Positions 32,239 through 41,579 are shown, counted from the stretch's first letter. The stretch: 42,079 nt of DNA from Colimorpha_A sp045543555 (GCA_045543555.1 JAZQMQ010000002.1:1-42079); one strand, 5' to 3'. The notes: a model not told the origin generated them from the letters alone. Program-made: numbers and translations.

Positions 32239-34353
32239 ATGATACTGATAATTGCGGAAAAGCCGAGCTTGGCGCGAAATATTGTTGCGGGCATCGGCGA
32301 AATGAAAAAATATAACGGATATTTCGAGGGTCAGGGATATATCGTCAGCTGGGTCTTCGGTCACCTGTTCGGACTTTGCGATATTGAGCATTATAATCCA
32401 TTGCCGGAAGGTCAACGCTTTTGGTGTATGGATAATCTGCCTTGCTTTCCGTCCGAATTTGAATACGAGCTTCGTAAGGACCGCGACGGAAGAGTGGATA
32501 GCGGAGTTGAAAGACAGTTTAAGCTTATTGAAAGCCTTTGTAATCGCCCCGATATAACTAAGATAGTAAACGCGGGGGACGCTGACCGCGAGGGTGAGAT
32601 AATAGTTCGAAACTGTATTGAGAAGGCACTTAGGACCGACAAGGAACTTCTTCGCCTTTGGCTTCCCGACCAGACGCCCGAAACGGTAAGGGCGGGTCTT
32701 AACGAGCTTAAGAGCGAAAGGGAATACGATCGGCTTGCTGATGAGGGTTATGCAAGAACCTACATCGATTGGCTATATGGCGTTAATCTGACTCGCTACG
32801 CAACGCTTAAGAGCGGTAAGCTTCTCCGTGTCGGAAGAGTTATTGTGCCGATAGTTCTTGCCATATACGAAAGAGATATGGCGATACGGAATTTTGTTCC
32901 CGACGTTTATTACTCCTGCGTAAGTAAAGAAAAGACCAACGACGAGGTTATCGAGCTTACGAGCAAAAACAAGTTCGATAAGACGGAGTTTCTTAAGGCG
33001 CAGAATATGTGCGAGCTTTACAATCAAACGGGTGCTAAGGTCGTAAACGTTAAAAAGAAAAAGGATACACTTTCTCCCGGAAAGTTGTATTCGCTCTCAA
33101 AGCTTCAGAACGTGCTCGGTAAAAAGTATAAAATGTCAATGGCGGAGAGCCTTGATATCGTTCAGAAGCTTTACGAGGAGGGATATTTAACCTATCCCCG
33201 TACAAACTCCGAGTATCTTGCAACGGCAGAGAAGGATAAGATAAGGAAGATCATTGAAAATTGTAAAAAGCTCGGATACCCTCTTGCGTTTAAGGATAAA
33301 AAGACGATATTCGACGACAGCAAGATCGAGTCCCATTCTGCGCTGACGCCTACTTATAAAATCCCCGACAAAACCAAGCTATCCGAAAAGGAAATGCAGG
33401 TATATTCCACCGTTTTCAGACGATTCGTTGCTGTTTTCTGTGCAGAGGATTGCGTGGTAAACAAAAGTGAGATAAAAATTGCGGTGGGTGATCTTGAGGA
33501 ATTCGTACTCAAGGGAACGGTCATCGTAGAAAAAGGTTGGACTAAATACGACGATTATAACGGTAAGGATAAGGTCCTGCCGAATCTTAAGCAGGGCGAT
33601 GAGGTCAACATTCTCTTTGCCCCCGCAGAAAAGCAGACAAGCCCTCCCAAGCACTATACTATTGAAACGCTCAACAATTACCTTAAAAATCCATTCAAAA
33701 ACGAAAAAGCTGAGCTTTCGGAACAGTCGGATAACGAAAAGGCAGACGACACCGAGGAATACAGAGCGATTTTTGAGGGCCTTGAGCTTGGAACCGAGGC
33801 AACGCGCACGGGAATCATCGATAACGCGAGGACGAGCGGATATATAAAGCTTAACAAGGACGTTTATACGATCCTGCCCGACGGTGAATATCTTATCGAG
33901 TCGCTTAAAGCAATGCAGATAAGTATGGATAAATATAAAACTGCGGAGCTTGGTAAATCACTCAAGCGAGTTTTCAGAGGCGAAAGCACCGTTTCCGACA
34001 GCGTGGAGCTTGCTAAAAAAGAAATTTCCGAAGTATTTGAAAAGGTTCAGGTTCTGCCTGCAAACGATACTGATATAGGCTTTTTCCGTCAAATCGTAGG
34101 AACGTGTCCTCTGTGCGGCAGTGAGGTGCGAAGAACTAATTTCGGCTACGGTTGCGGTAACTACAGAGAAAATAACTGTAAATTCGCAGTCAGAATGAAT
34201 ATTTGCGGAAGACCCATTCCGATCACAGCTGTTAAGCAGTTGCTCGAAAACGGTAAGACCGAGAAACTAAGCGGCTTTATTTCAAAAAAGAGTGGGAAGA
34301 CGTTTGCCGCTTCTCTTAAGCTTGAGGACGGCAAGGTTGTCTTCGATTTTTAG
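32239..34353 (+). CDS. topB: DNA topoisomerase III (type IA)
   Basis: Single-strand passing topoisomerase acting on catenanes and recombination intermediates. The 704 residues begin MILIIAEKPSLARNI (Toprim, with DADREGE at 114-120 for metal binding) and carry the active-site EEGYLTYPRTNSEYL with catalytic Tyr319. The C-terminus holds a CPLCG...CG...C zinc-like element (about 625-645) and a topoisomerase C-terminal repeat. The gene lies alone between two membrane-protein genes with no conjugation genes nearby, so it looks like the chromosomal enzyme and not a plasmid TraE-type copy. It ends at a strong terminator. No strong ribosome site is visible: GGGTT precedes the ATG. Confidence 0.95.
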   Translation: MILIIAEKPSLARNIVAGIGEMKKYNGYFEGQGYIVSWVFGHLFGLCDIEHYNPLPEGQRFWCMDNLPCFPSEFEYELRKDRDGRVDSGVERQFKLIESLCNRPDITKIVNAGDADREGEIIVRNCIEKALRTDKELLRLWLPDQTPETVRAGLNELKSEREYDRLADEGYARTYIDWLYGVNLTRYATLKSGKLLRVGRVIVPIVLAIYERDMAIRNFVPDVYYSCVSKEKTNDEVIELTSKNKFDKTEFLKAQNMCELYNQTGAKVVNVKKKKDTLSPGKLYSLSKLQNVLGKKYKMSMAESLDIVQKLYEEGYLTYPRTNSEYLATAEKDKIRKIIENCKKLGYPLAFKDKKTIFDDSKIESHSALTPTYKIPDKTKLSEKEMQVYSTVFRRFVAVFCAEDCVVNKSEIKIAVGDLEEFVLKGTVIVEKGWTKYDDYNGKDKVLPNLKQGDEVNILFAPAEKQTSPPKHYTIETLNNYLKNPFKNEKAELSEQSDNEKADDTEEYRAIFEGLELGTEATRTGIIDNARTSGYIKLNKDVYTILPDGEYLIESLKAMQISMDKYKTAELGKSLKRVFRGESTVSDSVELAKKEISEVFEKVQVLPANDTDIGFFRQIVGTCPLCGSEVRRTNFGYGCGNYRENNCKFAVRMNICGRPIPITAVKQLLENGKTEKLSGFISKKSGKTFAASLKLEDGKVVFDF

Positions 34354-34357
34354 TAAA

Positions 34358-34395
34358 AAATATCCTCCGACGGAGTTATCCGTCGGAGGATATTT
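34358..34395. terminator. Bidirectional terminator between topB and the 442-aa membrane protein gene
   Basis: A perfect 17-bp stem (34358-34374 with 34379-34395), GTTA loop, with A-run and T-run flanks. Confidence 0.93.
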
Positions 34396-34398
34396 GTT

Positions 34399-35727
34399 TT
34401 AATTCATCTTATTTTCAGTCGTGTATTTTTCGGTAACCGAATCTTTTACCGAAGACAATAAAGTAGTAAAAGCGAACGCGATTACGAGGATCACGGCGGT
34501 AGAGATGAGGTTTAATATTGGGTTTACGTATATAAGACTATACGAAATAAAGCTGAAAATAACGGCTAATGATAAAATAACAGTCAGAAGCCATGAGCCA
34601 GACAGCTGTCTGAGCTTGTCTTTGCCTACCTTTGCATTGTGGGTTATGAACGCATTTTCCCAGAACAGTCCCGTATGCTCGTTAATGAGAATACAAAGTG
34701 CACGGCACACGGAAATCAGTGAAAGGATCATAAAAACAGTGTAGATAATCCCAAGGATCAATGGAAGAATGAACTGATTTTTTACGTCTTCAAATGCAAA
34801 AAGCGCTATTTCGTGGGAACGGAAAGCAAAAAGCTCGCATCCGAGATGCATTAATAATCCGAAAAGTGATGCTAAGATCGAGAAAACGCGTGTTACCTTT
34901 TTTAAGCACATGTTTCTCATATATCCTATTGCTATCGCATGGAATATCGGAGCAAAATATGGAGGGATAAGTGGTATTCCGTCAACAAAATAGGTAAATG
35001 AGGTGAATGCCGCGACACTAAGCAGAAAAACAGTAGGCTTCAGAGACTTCAGAACGGTCTTTTTAACGGAATGCTCTGCGTGTGAGAGATCGTCAAAAAT
35101 GATTGCATTAAAATCCCTGTCTTTTTTCAGTCGGTTTATTTTAGCTGTAGTGAAGATAAACCATACAATTCCGACGATGAGAACTATGAATGCGCAAAGC
35201 ACCATAACTCCGGTTCTGTAATTAGCAAGAGGAAAGTAGGAGGTGTATCCTAAATCGTTGTCTGACGGAACCATGTGTACCCTGATATACACGATCTCGG
35301 GAAGTGCAGAGAAGATGCAATGGAATACCGTGAAGATCATTACGGAAATACGGGTGCGACGCAAGTAACCGTGCTTTGATGCCGATCTTTCCGAAAAATA
35401 CATCAAGGAATTAAAGAGCTCGTTAAATGCAGGAATAAGAAATACTAATCTGAGAACCGCAAATGCGGCAGAATAGAGAAGATTAAAGGACGGCTCCGAG
35501 TTTATTGTCGATAAAAGCGGAATATAGACGGCAATTTGTGCTCCCGAAACGATGGCGGCCTTTTTGAAGGAGGCAATTGCCGCTTCTGCGGAGGGGGAGA
35601 CCTCCGAAATTGCTTTAATTGCGTCTGCAATGAGAAGCAGACCTATAAAATCAGGAAGATAATCGATGGGACCGAAATACGGATTTGAAAAGAACAGTAA
35701 TCCGATTATAAGCTTTGTATATTTCAT
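34399..35727 (-). CDS. Hypothetical polytopic membrane protein
   Basis: A 442-residue protein with about ten predicted spans and no domain I recognise. It opens with SNPYFGPIDYLPDFIGLLLIADAIKAI, a pattern seen in uncharacterised Clostridial membrane proteins. A central cytoplasmic loop holds FDDLSHAEHSVKKTVLK (AEHSVKK at 35059-35079), the same seven residues as in the membrane protein at 31558-32112. It starts eight bases after the secA stop on the same strand, with only a weak ribosome site, so it is probably expressed with secA at a lower level. Confidence 0.8.
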   Translation of the reverse strand: MKYTKLIIGLLFFSNPYFGPIDYLPDFIGLLLIADAIKAISEVSPSAEAAIASFKKAAIVSGAQIAVYIPLLSTINSEPSFNLLYSAAFAVLRLVFLIPAFNELFNSLMYFSERSASKHGYLRRTRISVMIFTVFHCIFSALPEIVYIRVHMVPSDNDLGYTSYFPLANYRTGVMVLCAFIVLIVGIVWFIFTTAKINRLKKDRDFNAIIFDDLSHAEHSVKKTVLKSLKPTVFLLSVAAFTSFTYFVDGIPLIPPYFAPIFHAIAIGYMRNMCLKKVTRVFSILASLFGLLMHLGCELFAFRSHEIALFAFEDVKNQFILPLILGIIYTVFMILSLISVCRALCILINEHTGLFWENAFITHNAKVGKDKLRQLSGSWLLTVILSLAVIFSFISYSLIYVNPILNLISTAVILVIAFAFTTLLSSVKDSVTEKYTTENKMN

Positions 35728-35735
35728 GTTGCTAT

Positions 35736-38495
35736 TTATTCAGCCTCGGCAGATGAATTTGTTCCGCAGCACTTTTTATATTTTTTGCCGCTACCGCAGG
35801 GGCAAGGATCGTTTCTTCCCACTTTTTCTGCTGCCTTTTTAACAACCGGCTTCTTCTTTTCGGGCTCACCGGAGCCTGCAAGAGCCGCATTTGTTATCTT
35901 TGCCACCTGAACTCGCTTTATTTCCTGATGCTGACGGGGAACGAATGCAAGAACCATACGTACTGTTGCTTCTCTGATCTCTGCCGTCATTTCATCGAAC
36001 ATATCTGCACTTGCAATGCGGTATTCGCTTATTGGATTTCTCTGCGCATACGCATTAAGACCGATGCTTCCCTTAAGATCATCCATAGCATCGAGGTGCT
36101 CCATCCAATGAGTATCAACGTTTTGAAGAAGGAATACTCTCTCTGCCTCTCTCATGATCTTCTCACCGAAGAGCTCCTCTTTCTTTTCCATTAAGAGATT
36201 AGCTCTTTCGATAAGCATTTCCTCAATTGCTTCGGGAGATACGTTGTCTGCCTCTTTTTCATCAAATTTGAAGTCGTCGGGGCCGCAGAGAGTACCCATA
36301 AAGTAGTTGCGAAGCTCATCAAAATTCCAACCGTCAGGATCGTTTGCATCAAGACACTGTGCGACCTTGCCCGAAATTACGTCCTCGATCATATCGCGGA
36401 TCTTGTCCTTCATATCCATTCCGTTGAGAACGTTACGGCGCTGATCGTATATTATGGTTCTTTGCTGATTCATAATATCGTCGTAGCTGAGGACGTGCTT
36501 GCGGCGAGCGAAGTTGTTACCTTCGTGATTCTTCTGAGCCGACTCAATGGAGCTTGAAAGAATTTTTGCGGAAATAGGCTGATCCTCAGGAAGACCAAAG
36601 CGCATAATAGCACCCATAGCTCTGTCGCTTCCGAAGAGTCTCATGAGGTCGTCCTGCATTGAGAGGAAGAACTTGCTTTCGCCGGGGTCACCCTGACGGC
36701 CTGAACGACCGCGAAGCTGGTTGTCGATACGTCTGCTTTCGTGACGCTCGGTACCGATTATATAAAGACCGCCTGCAGCCTTTATCTTCTCTGCCTCAGG
36801 CTCGATCTCTTTCTTGTACTTTGCATAAAGGTCACGATACACCTTTCTTGCTTCAAGCACCTCCTCCGAAACCGAAAGGGAAGAGCCTACCGCAAGACCG
36901 ATCACGTCGTCATCGTAACCGTTCTTTGCCATTTCCTGCTTTGCTAAGAATTCGGGGTTTCCTCCGAGCATAATGTCGGTACCGCGTCCTGCCATATTCG
37001 TGGAGATCGTAACAGTACCGAGCTTACCTGCATTTGCTACTATTTCTGCTTCCTTTTCGTGATACTTCGCGTTAAGGACTGTGTGTTTAATGCCTTCTTT
37101 TTTGAGAAGTCTTGAAAGCTCCTCGGATTTTTCAATAGAAACTGTACCGACAAGAACGGGCTGGTCCTTTTCGTGACACTCGATAACCTGTCTTATTATC
37201 GCAGTGTATTTGCCGTTTATTGTCGTATATACCTCGTCGTGATGATCCTTTCTGATCATGGGCATATTTGTGGGGATTTCAACAACGTCGAGATTATATA
37301 TTTCTCTGAATTCGTTTTCCTCGGTCAGAGCCGTACCTGTCATTCCTGAAAGCTTATTATACATACGGAAATAGTTCTGGAACGTAATTGTCGCCAAGGT
37401 CTTGTTTTCTTTTTCGATATTTACGTGCTCTTTTGCCTCTATTGCTTGATGGAGGCCGTCGGAATAACGACGACCGGGCATAAGTCGGCCCGTGAAAGCA
37501 TCTACGATAATGATCTCTCCGTTTTTGTTAACGTAGTCAACATCTCTTACCATTGTGCCGTGAGCCTTGATGGCTTGGTTTATATGATGAGAGAGTGTTG
37601 AATTTTCGGGATCTGAAAGGTTTTCGACGTTAAAGAACGTTTCTGCTTTTTTTACACCCGCTTCGGTTAAAGTTGCTGTCTTTGCTTTTTCATCAACAAT
37701 GTAGTCTGCGTCGATAGTGTCGGTTGAAATCTTGTCATCCATTTCCTTGATTTTATACTGACGGAGTCTGCAAACGAATGAATTTGCTCTGTCATACAGC
37801 TCTGTTGATTTTTCACCGGCGCCGGAAATGATAAGAGGAGTTCTAGCTTCGTCTATAAGAATGGAGTCGACCTCGTCAACAATTGCGAAGGCGTGTCCTC
37901 TCTGAACAAGGTTTTCCTTGTATATGACCATATTGTCTCGGAGGTAGTCGAAGCCGAATTCGTTATTTGTACCGTATGTGATATCGGCATTGTAAGCTGC
38001 TTGCTTTTCTTCTCTTGTTTGATCGCGGAGAATGAGCCCCGTATCAAGTCCGAGAAAGCCGTACGCTCTGCCCATTTCCTCAGCTCCGAGGCGTGCAAGA
38101 TATTCATTAACGGTAACGATATGAACCCCGTTTCCTGTTAGTGCATTAAGATAGGCGGGAAGAGTGGCAACAAGAGTTTTACCTTCACCTGTCTTCATTT
38201 CAGCAATTCGTCCCTGATGAAGAATGATACCGCCCATGAGCTGCACACGGAAGGGGCGTTTGCCCAGCACTCTGTCGTCGGCCTCTCTTATGACCGCAAA
38301 AGCGTCGGGGAGAATGTCATCAAGTGTTTCTCCGTCGTTAAGACGCTCTTTAAGAACTCCGGTCATAGAACGGAGTTCTTCGTCTGACATTGCCTTGTAT
38401 TTGTCCGCAAGATCTTCTATTTCATCTACGATCGAGGTGATTTTTTTGATCTGTCTTTGGCTGTAGGTGCCGAAAATTGAGCTTATAAGTCCCAT
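35736..38495 (-). CDS. secA: Preprotein translocase ATPase SecA
   Basis: Motor that drives precursor proteins through SecYEG. The 919 residues contain the Walker A region MKTGEGKTLVATLPAYLNAL, the DEVDSILIDEARTPL helicase motif, the peptide-binding domain, the second motor half with STNMAGRGTDIMLGG and LRGRSGRQGDPG, the scaffold helix, and a C-terminal zinc tail NDPCPCGSGKKYKKCCG. A linker rich in Lys and Glu separates the tail. Length and motifs are normal. AAAGGAT precedes the ATG. Confidence 0.98.
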   Translation of the reverse strand: MGLISSIFGTYSQRQIKKITSIVDEIEDLADKYKAMSDEELRSMTGVLKERLNDGETLDDILPDAFAVIREADDRVLGKRPFRVQLMGGIILHQGRIAEMKTGEGKTLVATLPAYLNALTGNGVHIVTVNEYLARLGAEEMGRAYGFLGLDTGLILRDQTREEKQAAYNADITYGTNNEFGFDYLRDNMVIYKENLVQRGHAFAIVDEVDSILIDEARTPLIISGAGEKSTELYDRANSFVCRLRQYKIKEMDDKISTDTIDADYIVDEKAKTATLTEAGVKKAETFFNVENLSDPENSTLSHHINQAIKAHGTMVRDVDYVNKNGEIIIVDAFTGRLMPGRRYSDGLHQAIEAKEHVNIEKENKTLATITFQNYFRMYNKLSGMTGTALTEENEFREIYNLDVVEIPTNMPMIRKDHHDEVYTTINGKYTAIIRQVIECHEKDQPVLVGTVSIEKSEELSRLLKKEGIKHTVLNAKYHEKEAEIVANAGKLGTVTISTNMAGRGTDIMLGGNPEFLAKQEMAKNGYDDDVIGLAVGSSLSVSEEVLEARKVYRDLYAKYKKEIEPEAEKIKAAGGLYIIGTERHESRRIDNQLRGRSGRQGDPGESKFFLSMQDDLMRLFGSDRAMGAIMRFGLPEDQPISAKILSSSIESAQKNHEGNNFARRKHVLSYDDIMNQQRTIIYDQRRNVLNGMDMKDKIRDMIEDVISGKVAQCLDANDPDGWNFDELRNYFMGTLCGPDDFKFDEKEADNVSPEAIEEMLIERANLLMEKKEELFGEKIMREAERVFLLQNVDTHWMEHLDAMDDLKGSIGLNAYAQRNPISEYRIASADMFDEMTAEIREATVRMVLAFVPRQHQEIKRVQVAKITNAALAGSGEPEKKKPVVKKAAEKVGRNDPCPCGSGKKYKKCCGTNSSAEAE

Positions 38496-38546
38496 TATTT
38501 AGATCCTTTCAATTGAAAAAGTGGTGATCAAAGGTAATATACGTCC

Positions 38547-38575
38547 ATTATAACACATATTATGAATAAGTAAAA
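38547..38575 (-). promoter_or_regulatory. secA promoter
   Basis: On the minus strand TATAAT (38547-38552) with extended TGT; the best -35 is TTTACT with a 16-base spacer (38569-38574). The -35 is weak but the extended -10 compensates. Confidence 0.65.
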
Positions 38576-38596
38576 TATTAAATTGTAAATATTTTC

Positions 38597-38625
38597 TTGA
38601 AAATGCAAGTAATTTGCGGTATAAT
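38597..38625 (+). promoter_or_regulatory. trmL promoter
   Basis: TTGAAA (38597-38602), 17 bases, TATAAT (38620-38625), 26 bases before the ATG. Confidence 0.85.
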
Positions 38626-38651
38626 GTGTTCAAATGAAAGGATGATTTAAA

Positions 38652-39140
38652 ATGAAGCTTCATATTTGTCTGATTGAACCGGAAATTCCTCAAAATACCG
38701 GAAATATTGCAAGAACTTGTGCGGTGACCGGAGCGTCATTGCACCTTGTTAAGCCGTTTGGCTTTGAAATTACCGACGCAAAGCTCAAAAGAGCAGGTCT
38801 TGATTATTGGGATAAGCTTGATATAACGTATTATGACAGTTTTGACGAATTTTTGACCTGTCATAAAGATGATAAGCTCTTTTTCTTTTCCCAAAAGGGT
38901 AAAAGTTGTTATACCGACATTGATTACGGCTCTGACGTGTATCTTGTCTTCGGTAAGGAATCCTGCGGTTTACCCGAGGATTATTTGAGGACCAGAGTTG
39001 ACGATACGGTGAGGATCCCTATGAGAGAGGGCCTGAGATCGCTTAATTTGGGTAACTGCGTGGCGATCGCCGCTTACGAAGTGCTGAGGCAGGATGGCTT
39101 TGAGCTTCTTAAGACTGCAGGAATATTATCAGAACAGTAA
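38652..39140 (+). CDS. trmL: tRNA (cytidine(34)-2'-O)-methyltransferase
   Basis: SPOUT-family enzyme that methylates the wobble ribose of tRNA-Leu isoacceptors. The 162 residues start HICLIEPEIPQNTGNIARTC, with HLVKPFGFEI, then the knot motifs LVFGKESCGLPEDYL, VRIPMREGLRSLNLGNCVAI and a terminal YEVLRQ. Complete and of normal length. AAAGGA precedes the ATG. Transcribed from its own promoter, divergent from secA. Confidence 0.95.
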   Translation: MKLHICLIEPEIPQNTGNIARTCAVTGASLHLVKPFGFEITDAKLKRAGLDYWDKLDITYYDSFDEFLTCHKDDKLFFFSQKGKSCYTDIDYGSDVYLVFGKESCGLPEDYLRTRVDDTVRIPMREGLRSLNLGNCVAIAAYEVLRQDGFELLKTAGILSEQ

Positions 39141-39190
39141 TTGTGGCGGATATTATCGTTTTATTTACAAGGAAGGTATAAAAAGTCTAC

Positions 39191-39210
39191 AAACAATACA
39201 CAGATTGTTT
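39191..39210 (+). repeat. Inverted repeat overlapping a candidate -35
   Basis: AAACAAT (39191-39197), six bases, ATTGTTT (39204-39210). It has no T-run, so it is a better candidate for a protein-binding palindrome than for a terminator. Its right arm contains the possible -35 of the following gene. Confidence 0.5.
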
Positions 39211-39233
39211 AAAATTATCTGTTATCATAATAT
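39205..39233 (+). promoter_or_regulatory. Candidate promoter of the 101-aa membrane protein gene
   Basis: TTGTTT (39205-39210), 17 bases, TAATAT (39228-39233). Imperfect hexamers; an overlapping CATAAT at 39226-39231 is the alternative -10. Confidence 0.45.
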
Positions 39234-39261
39234 AGACACAGTATGATTACGTAAGCATATT

Positions 39262-39270
39262 TGTGGATAA
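39262..39270 (-). promoter_or_regulatory. Single perfect DnaA-box sequence
   Basis: TTATCCACA on the minus strand, between the candidate promoter and the start of the 101-aa gene. It stands alone with no cluster, so it may be chance or a regulatory DnaA site. Confidence 0.35.
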
Positions 39271-39292
39271 CTGATTTAGTAGGGGTTGCGCC

Positions 39293-39598
39293 GTGGAACT
39301 ACAAAACGAAAAACAGCATAATACCGTCAGCGATTCTGCTTACGGTGGATGCAAATACCGTCTTTCATACGACGCCGAAGAAAATAAGCGCGTCCCATCA
39401 GACAGTACACAGCCTAAACTGTCGAGACCAATAAGATTATTCACTTGGCTTGTTTTTGCTCTTATATTTATTGTTATTGGAGCTTTTATACTTTCATACT
39501 ACAACAGCGAGGTCAAAAAAATATTCGGACATTCCGATAAGCATACATCCGAAAGAGCTTCGCAGGAATATTCAAACGTAAATGTAATAACAGACTAA
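39293..39598 (+). CDS. Hypothetical single-span membrane protein
   Basis: A 101-residue protein starting at GTG with AGGGG seven bases upstream. The first 45 residues are polar and probably disordered, one span follows (about 48-70, LFTWLVFALIFIVIGAFIL), and the rest is a short polar tail with HSDKHTSERASQEYS. No domain recognised. It has its own candidate promoter with a palindrome and ends at an intrinsic terminator, which supports a real gene. Confidence 0.7.
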   Translation: MELQNEKQHNTVSDSAYGGCKYRLSYDAEENKRVPSDSTQPKLSRPIRLFTWLVFALIFIVIGAFILSYYNSEVKKIFGHSDKHTSERASQEYSNVNVITD

Positions 39599-39600
39599 CA

Positions 39601-39629
39601 AAATCCGAGGTCTTGCCTCGGATTTTTGA
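39601..39629 (+). terminator. Terminator after the 101-aa membrane protein gene
   Basis: A 10-bp stem (39601-39610 with 39616-39625), TCTTG loop, then Ts. Confidence 0.88.
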
Positions 39630-39637
39630 TATTCAAA

Positions 39638-39668
39638 AAACTGCTCCCGATTGCTTCGGGAGCAGTTT
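39638..39668 (-). terminator. Terminator of pckG
   Basis: On the minus strand a 13-bp stem (39656-39668 with 39638-39650), five-base loop, then TTTTTT. Confidence 0.9.
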
Positions 39669-39681
39669 GTATATTGTATTA

Positions 39682-41469
39682 TCAGCCGAGTCTCTTCTCG
39701 AGAGCTGCAAGCTCCTCGTACATGGTAGCGGGAACGTGGTCGCCAACGAGGGCGTAGAACTCCTTGATGTTCTCAACGTCTTCCTTCCAAGACTCAGTAT
39801 CAACGGAGAGAAGCTCCTTGATGGTGTCGAGGGTAACGTCGGTAAGACCCTCAATGTTGATATCCTCTGCCTTGGGAACGTATCCGATAGCAGTTTCAAC
39901 AGCGTCAACCTTGCCTTCGCAACGGTCAAGGATCCAGAGAAGAACTCTCATGTTGTCGCCGAATCCGGGCCAAATGAAGTGACCCTCGTCATCGGTACGG
40001 AACCAGTTAACGTGGAAGATTGCGGGAGGATTGGGAATGTTGTTGCCCATATCGAGCCAGTGCTGGAAGTAGTCACCCATGTTGTAGCCAACGAAGGGAC
40101 GCATAGCCATGGGGTCACGACGAACTACCCCGACTGCACCTGCAGCTGCTGCGGTTGTCTCGGAAGCCATGATGGAACCAACGAAGGAACCGTGCTGCCA
40201 GTTGAATGACTGGTATACGAGGGGAGCGGTCTTTGCTCTACGTCCGCCGAATACGATTGCGGATACGGGAACACCCTTAAGGGAGTTGAACTCGCTGGAA
40301 ATGCAGGGGCAGTTCTGAGCGAGAGCGGTGAAGCGGGAGTTGGGATGAGCGCCGCAGGTGGACTTATCCTTCTTATCGAACTTGGTGCAGTCCCAAGGAT
40401 TGCCCTTCCAGTCGATAGCATTGCCGGGCTGAGGAGGATTGTTATCAAGACCCTCCCACCAAACAGTGTTGTTCTTGGTGTCGTGAACAACGTTTGTGAA
40501 GATAGTGTCACGCTTTGTGGTAGCAAGAGCGTTGGGGTTAGACTTATCGTTGGTACCGGGAGCAACACCGAAGAAGCCGTTCTCGGGGTTAACAGCATAA
40601 AGTTTGCCGTCTTCCTTGTTAACACGGAGCCAAGCGATATCGTCGCCTACGCACCAAACCTTGTAGCCCTTGTCTCTGAGCATCTTGGGGGGAATGAGCA
40701 TTGCGAGGTTGGTCTTACCGCAAGCGGAGGGGAATGCAGCGGTAACGTACTTGATCTCGCCGTTGGGATACTCAACGCCGAGGATGAGCATATGCTCAGC
40801 CATCCAGCCCTCTTTACGTCCGAGGTAGGAAGCGATACGGAGTGCGAAGCACTTCTTTCCGAGAAGAACGTTTCCGCCGTAGCCGGAGTTAACGGACATG
40901 ATGGTGTTGTCCTGAGGGAAGTGAGTGATGTAACGGTTTTCCTCGTCGATGTCAGCTCTTGCGTGCAGACCCTTGATGTAGTCAGCGCTGTCGCCGAGAG
41001 CCTCGAGTACGTTTACACCTACACGGGTCATGATAAGCATGTTGAGAACAACGTAAATGGAGTCGGTAAGCTCGATACCGTACTTAGCGAAGTTGGAGCC
41101 TACAACACCCATGGAGTAGGGAATAACGTACATTGTACGTCCCTTCATGGAGCCGGTGTAAAGCTTCTTGAGCTTTGCATACATTTCGGAGGGTTCCATC
41201 CAGTTGTTGATGTTTCCTGCCTCTTCCTTTGTGGGTGTGCAGATATAGGTACGACCCTCAACTCTTGCAACGTCGTTTACAGCAGTGCGGTGAAGGTAGC
41301 AGTTGGGGAGAAGCTCCTGATTGAGCTTGATGAGCTCACCGGTAGAGCAAGCCTCAGCGCGAAGTGCCTCTGCCTGTGCCTCGCTTCCGTCGATCCAGAC
41401 GATCTTATCGGGCTGAGTCATTTCAGCCATCTCGTTGATCCAATCAAGAACGTACTTGTTGTTTGTCAT
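39682..41469 (-). CDS. pckG: Phosphoenolpyruvate carboxykinase (GTP)
   Basis: Interconverts oxaloacetate and PEP with GTP/GDP; in anaerobes it often runs in the CO2-fixing direction. The 595 residues have the GTP-type P-loop AFPSACGKTNLAMLIPP, VGDDIAWLRVNKEDGKLYAVNPENGFFGVAPGT-type active-site region, and FGGRRAKTAPLVYQ. Length fits the GTP family and exceeds the ATP-type enzymes. AAAAGGAG precedes the ATG. Codon use is strongly biased, as in highly expressed genes, which also creates long antisense frames. It has its own promoter and terminator. Confidence 0.97.
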   Translation of the reverse strand: MTNNKYVLDWINEMAEMTQPDKIVWIDGSEAQAEALRAEACSTGELIKLNQELLPNCYLHRTAVNDVARVEGRTYICTPTKEEAGNINNWMEPSEMYAKLKKLYTGSMKGRTMYVIPYSMGVVGSNFAKYGIELTDSIYVVLNMLIMTRVGVNVLEALGDSADYIKGLHARADIDEENRYITHFPQDNTIMSVNSGYGGNVLLGKKCFALRIASYLGRKEGWMAEHMLILGVEYPNGEIKYVTAAFPSACGKTNLAMLIPPKMLRDKGYKVWCVGDDIAWLRVNKEDGKLYAVNPENGFFGVAPGTNDKSNPNALATTKRDTIFTNVVHDTKNNTVWWEGLDNNPPQPGNAIDWKGNPWDCTKFDKKDKSTCGAHPNSRFTALAQNCPCISSEFNSLKGVPVSAIVFGGRRAKTAPLVYQSFNWQHGSFVGSIMASETTAAAAGAVGVVRRDPMAMRPFVGYNMGDYFQHWLDMGNNIPNPPAIFHVNWFRTDDEGHFIWPGFGDNMRVLLWILDRCEGKVDAVETAIGYVPKAEDINIEGLTDVTLDTIKELLSVDTESWKEDVENIKEFYALVGDHVPATMYEELAALEKRLG

Positions 41470-41550
41470 AGCGGTATTCTCCTTTTTCTATGTGCATTTT
41501 AATTTTTTTGCATCTGATGGGCGAGAAAATCCAATCTCTACCCAATATAC

Positions 41551-41579
41551 AGTATACTACAAATCCGTCAAGTTTTCAA
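41551..41579 (-). promoter_or_regulatory. pckG promoter
   Basis: On the minus strand TTGAAA (41574-41579), 17 bases, TATACT (41551-41556). A second pair, TTGACG with a 16-base spacer and TATATT, overlaps it a few bases downstream. The leader to the ATG is about 75 bases. Confidence 0.75.

Noticed and set aside
39613..41502. Long plus-strand open frames (198 and 385 codons) opposite pckG
   Set aside because: Antisense to a complete PEP carboxykinase; same codon-bias effect, no ribosome sites.
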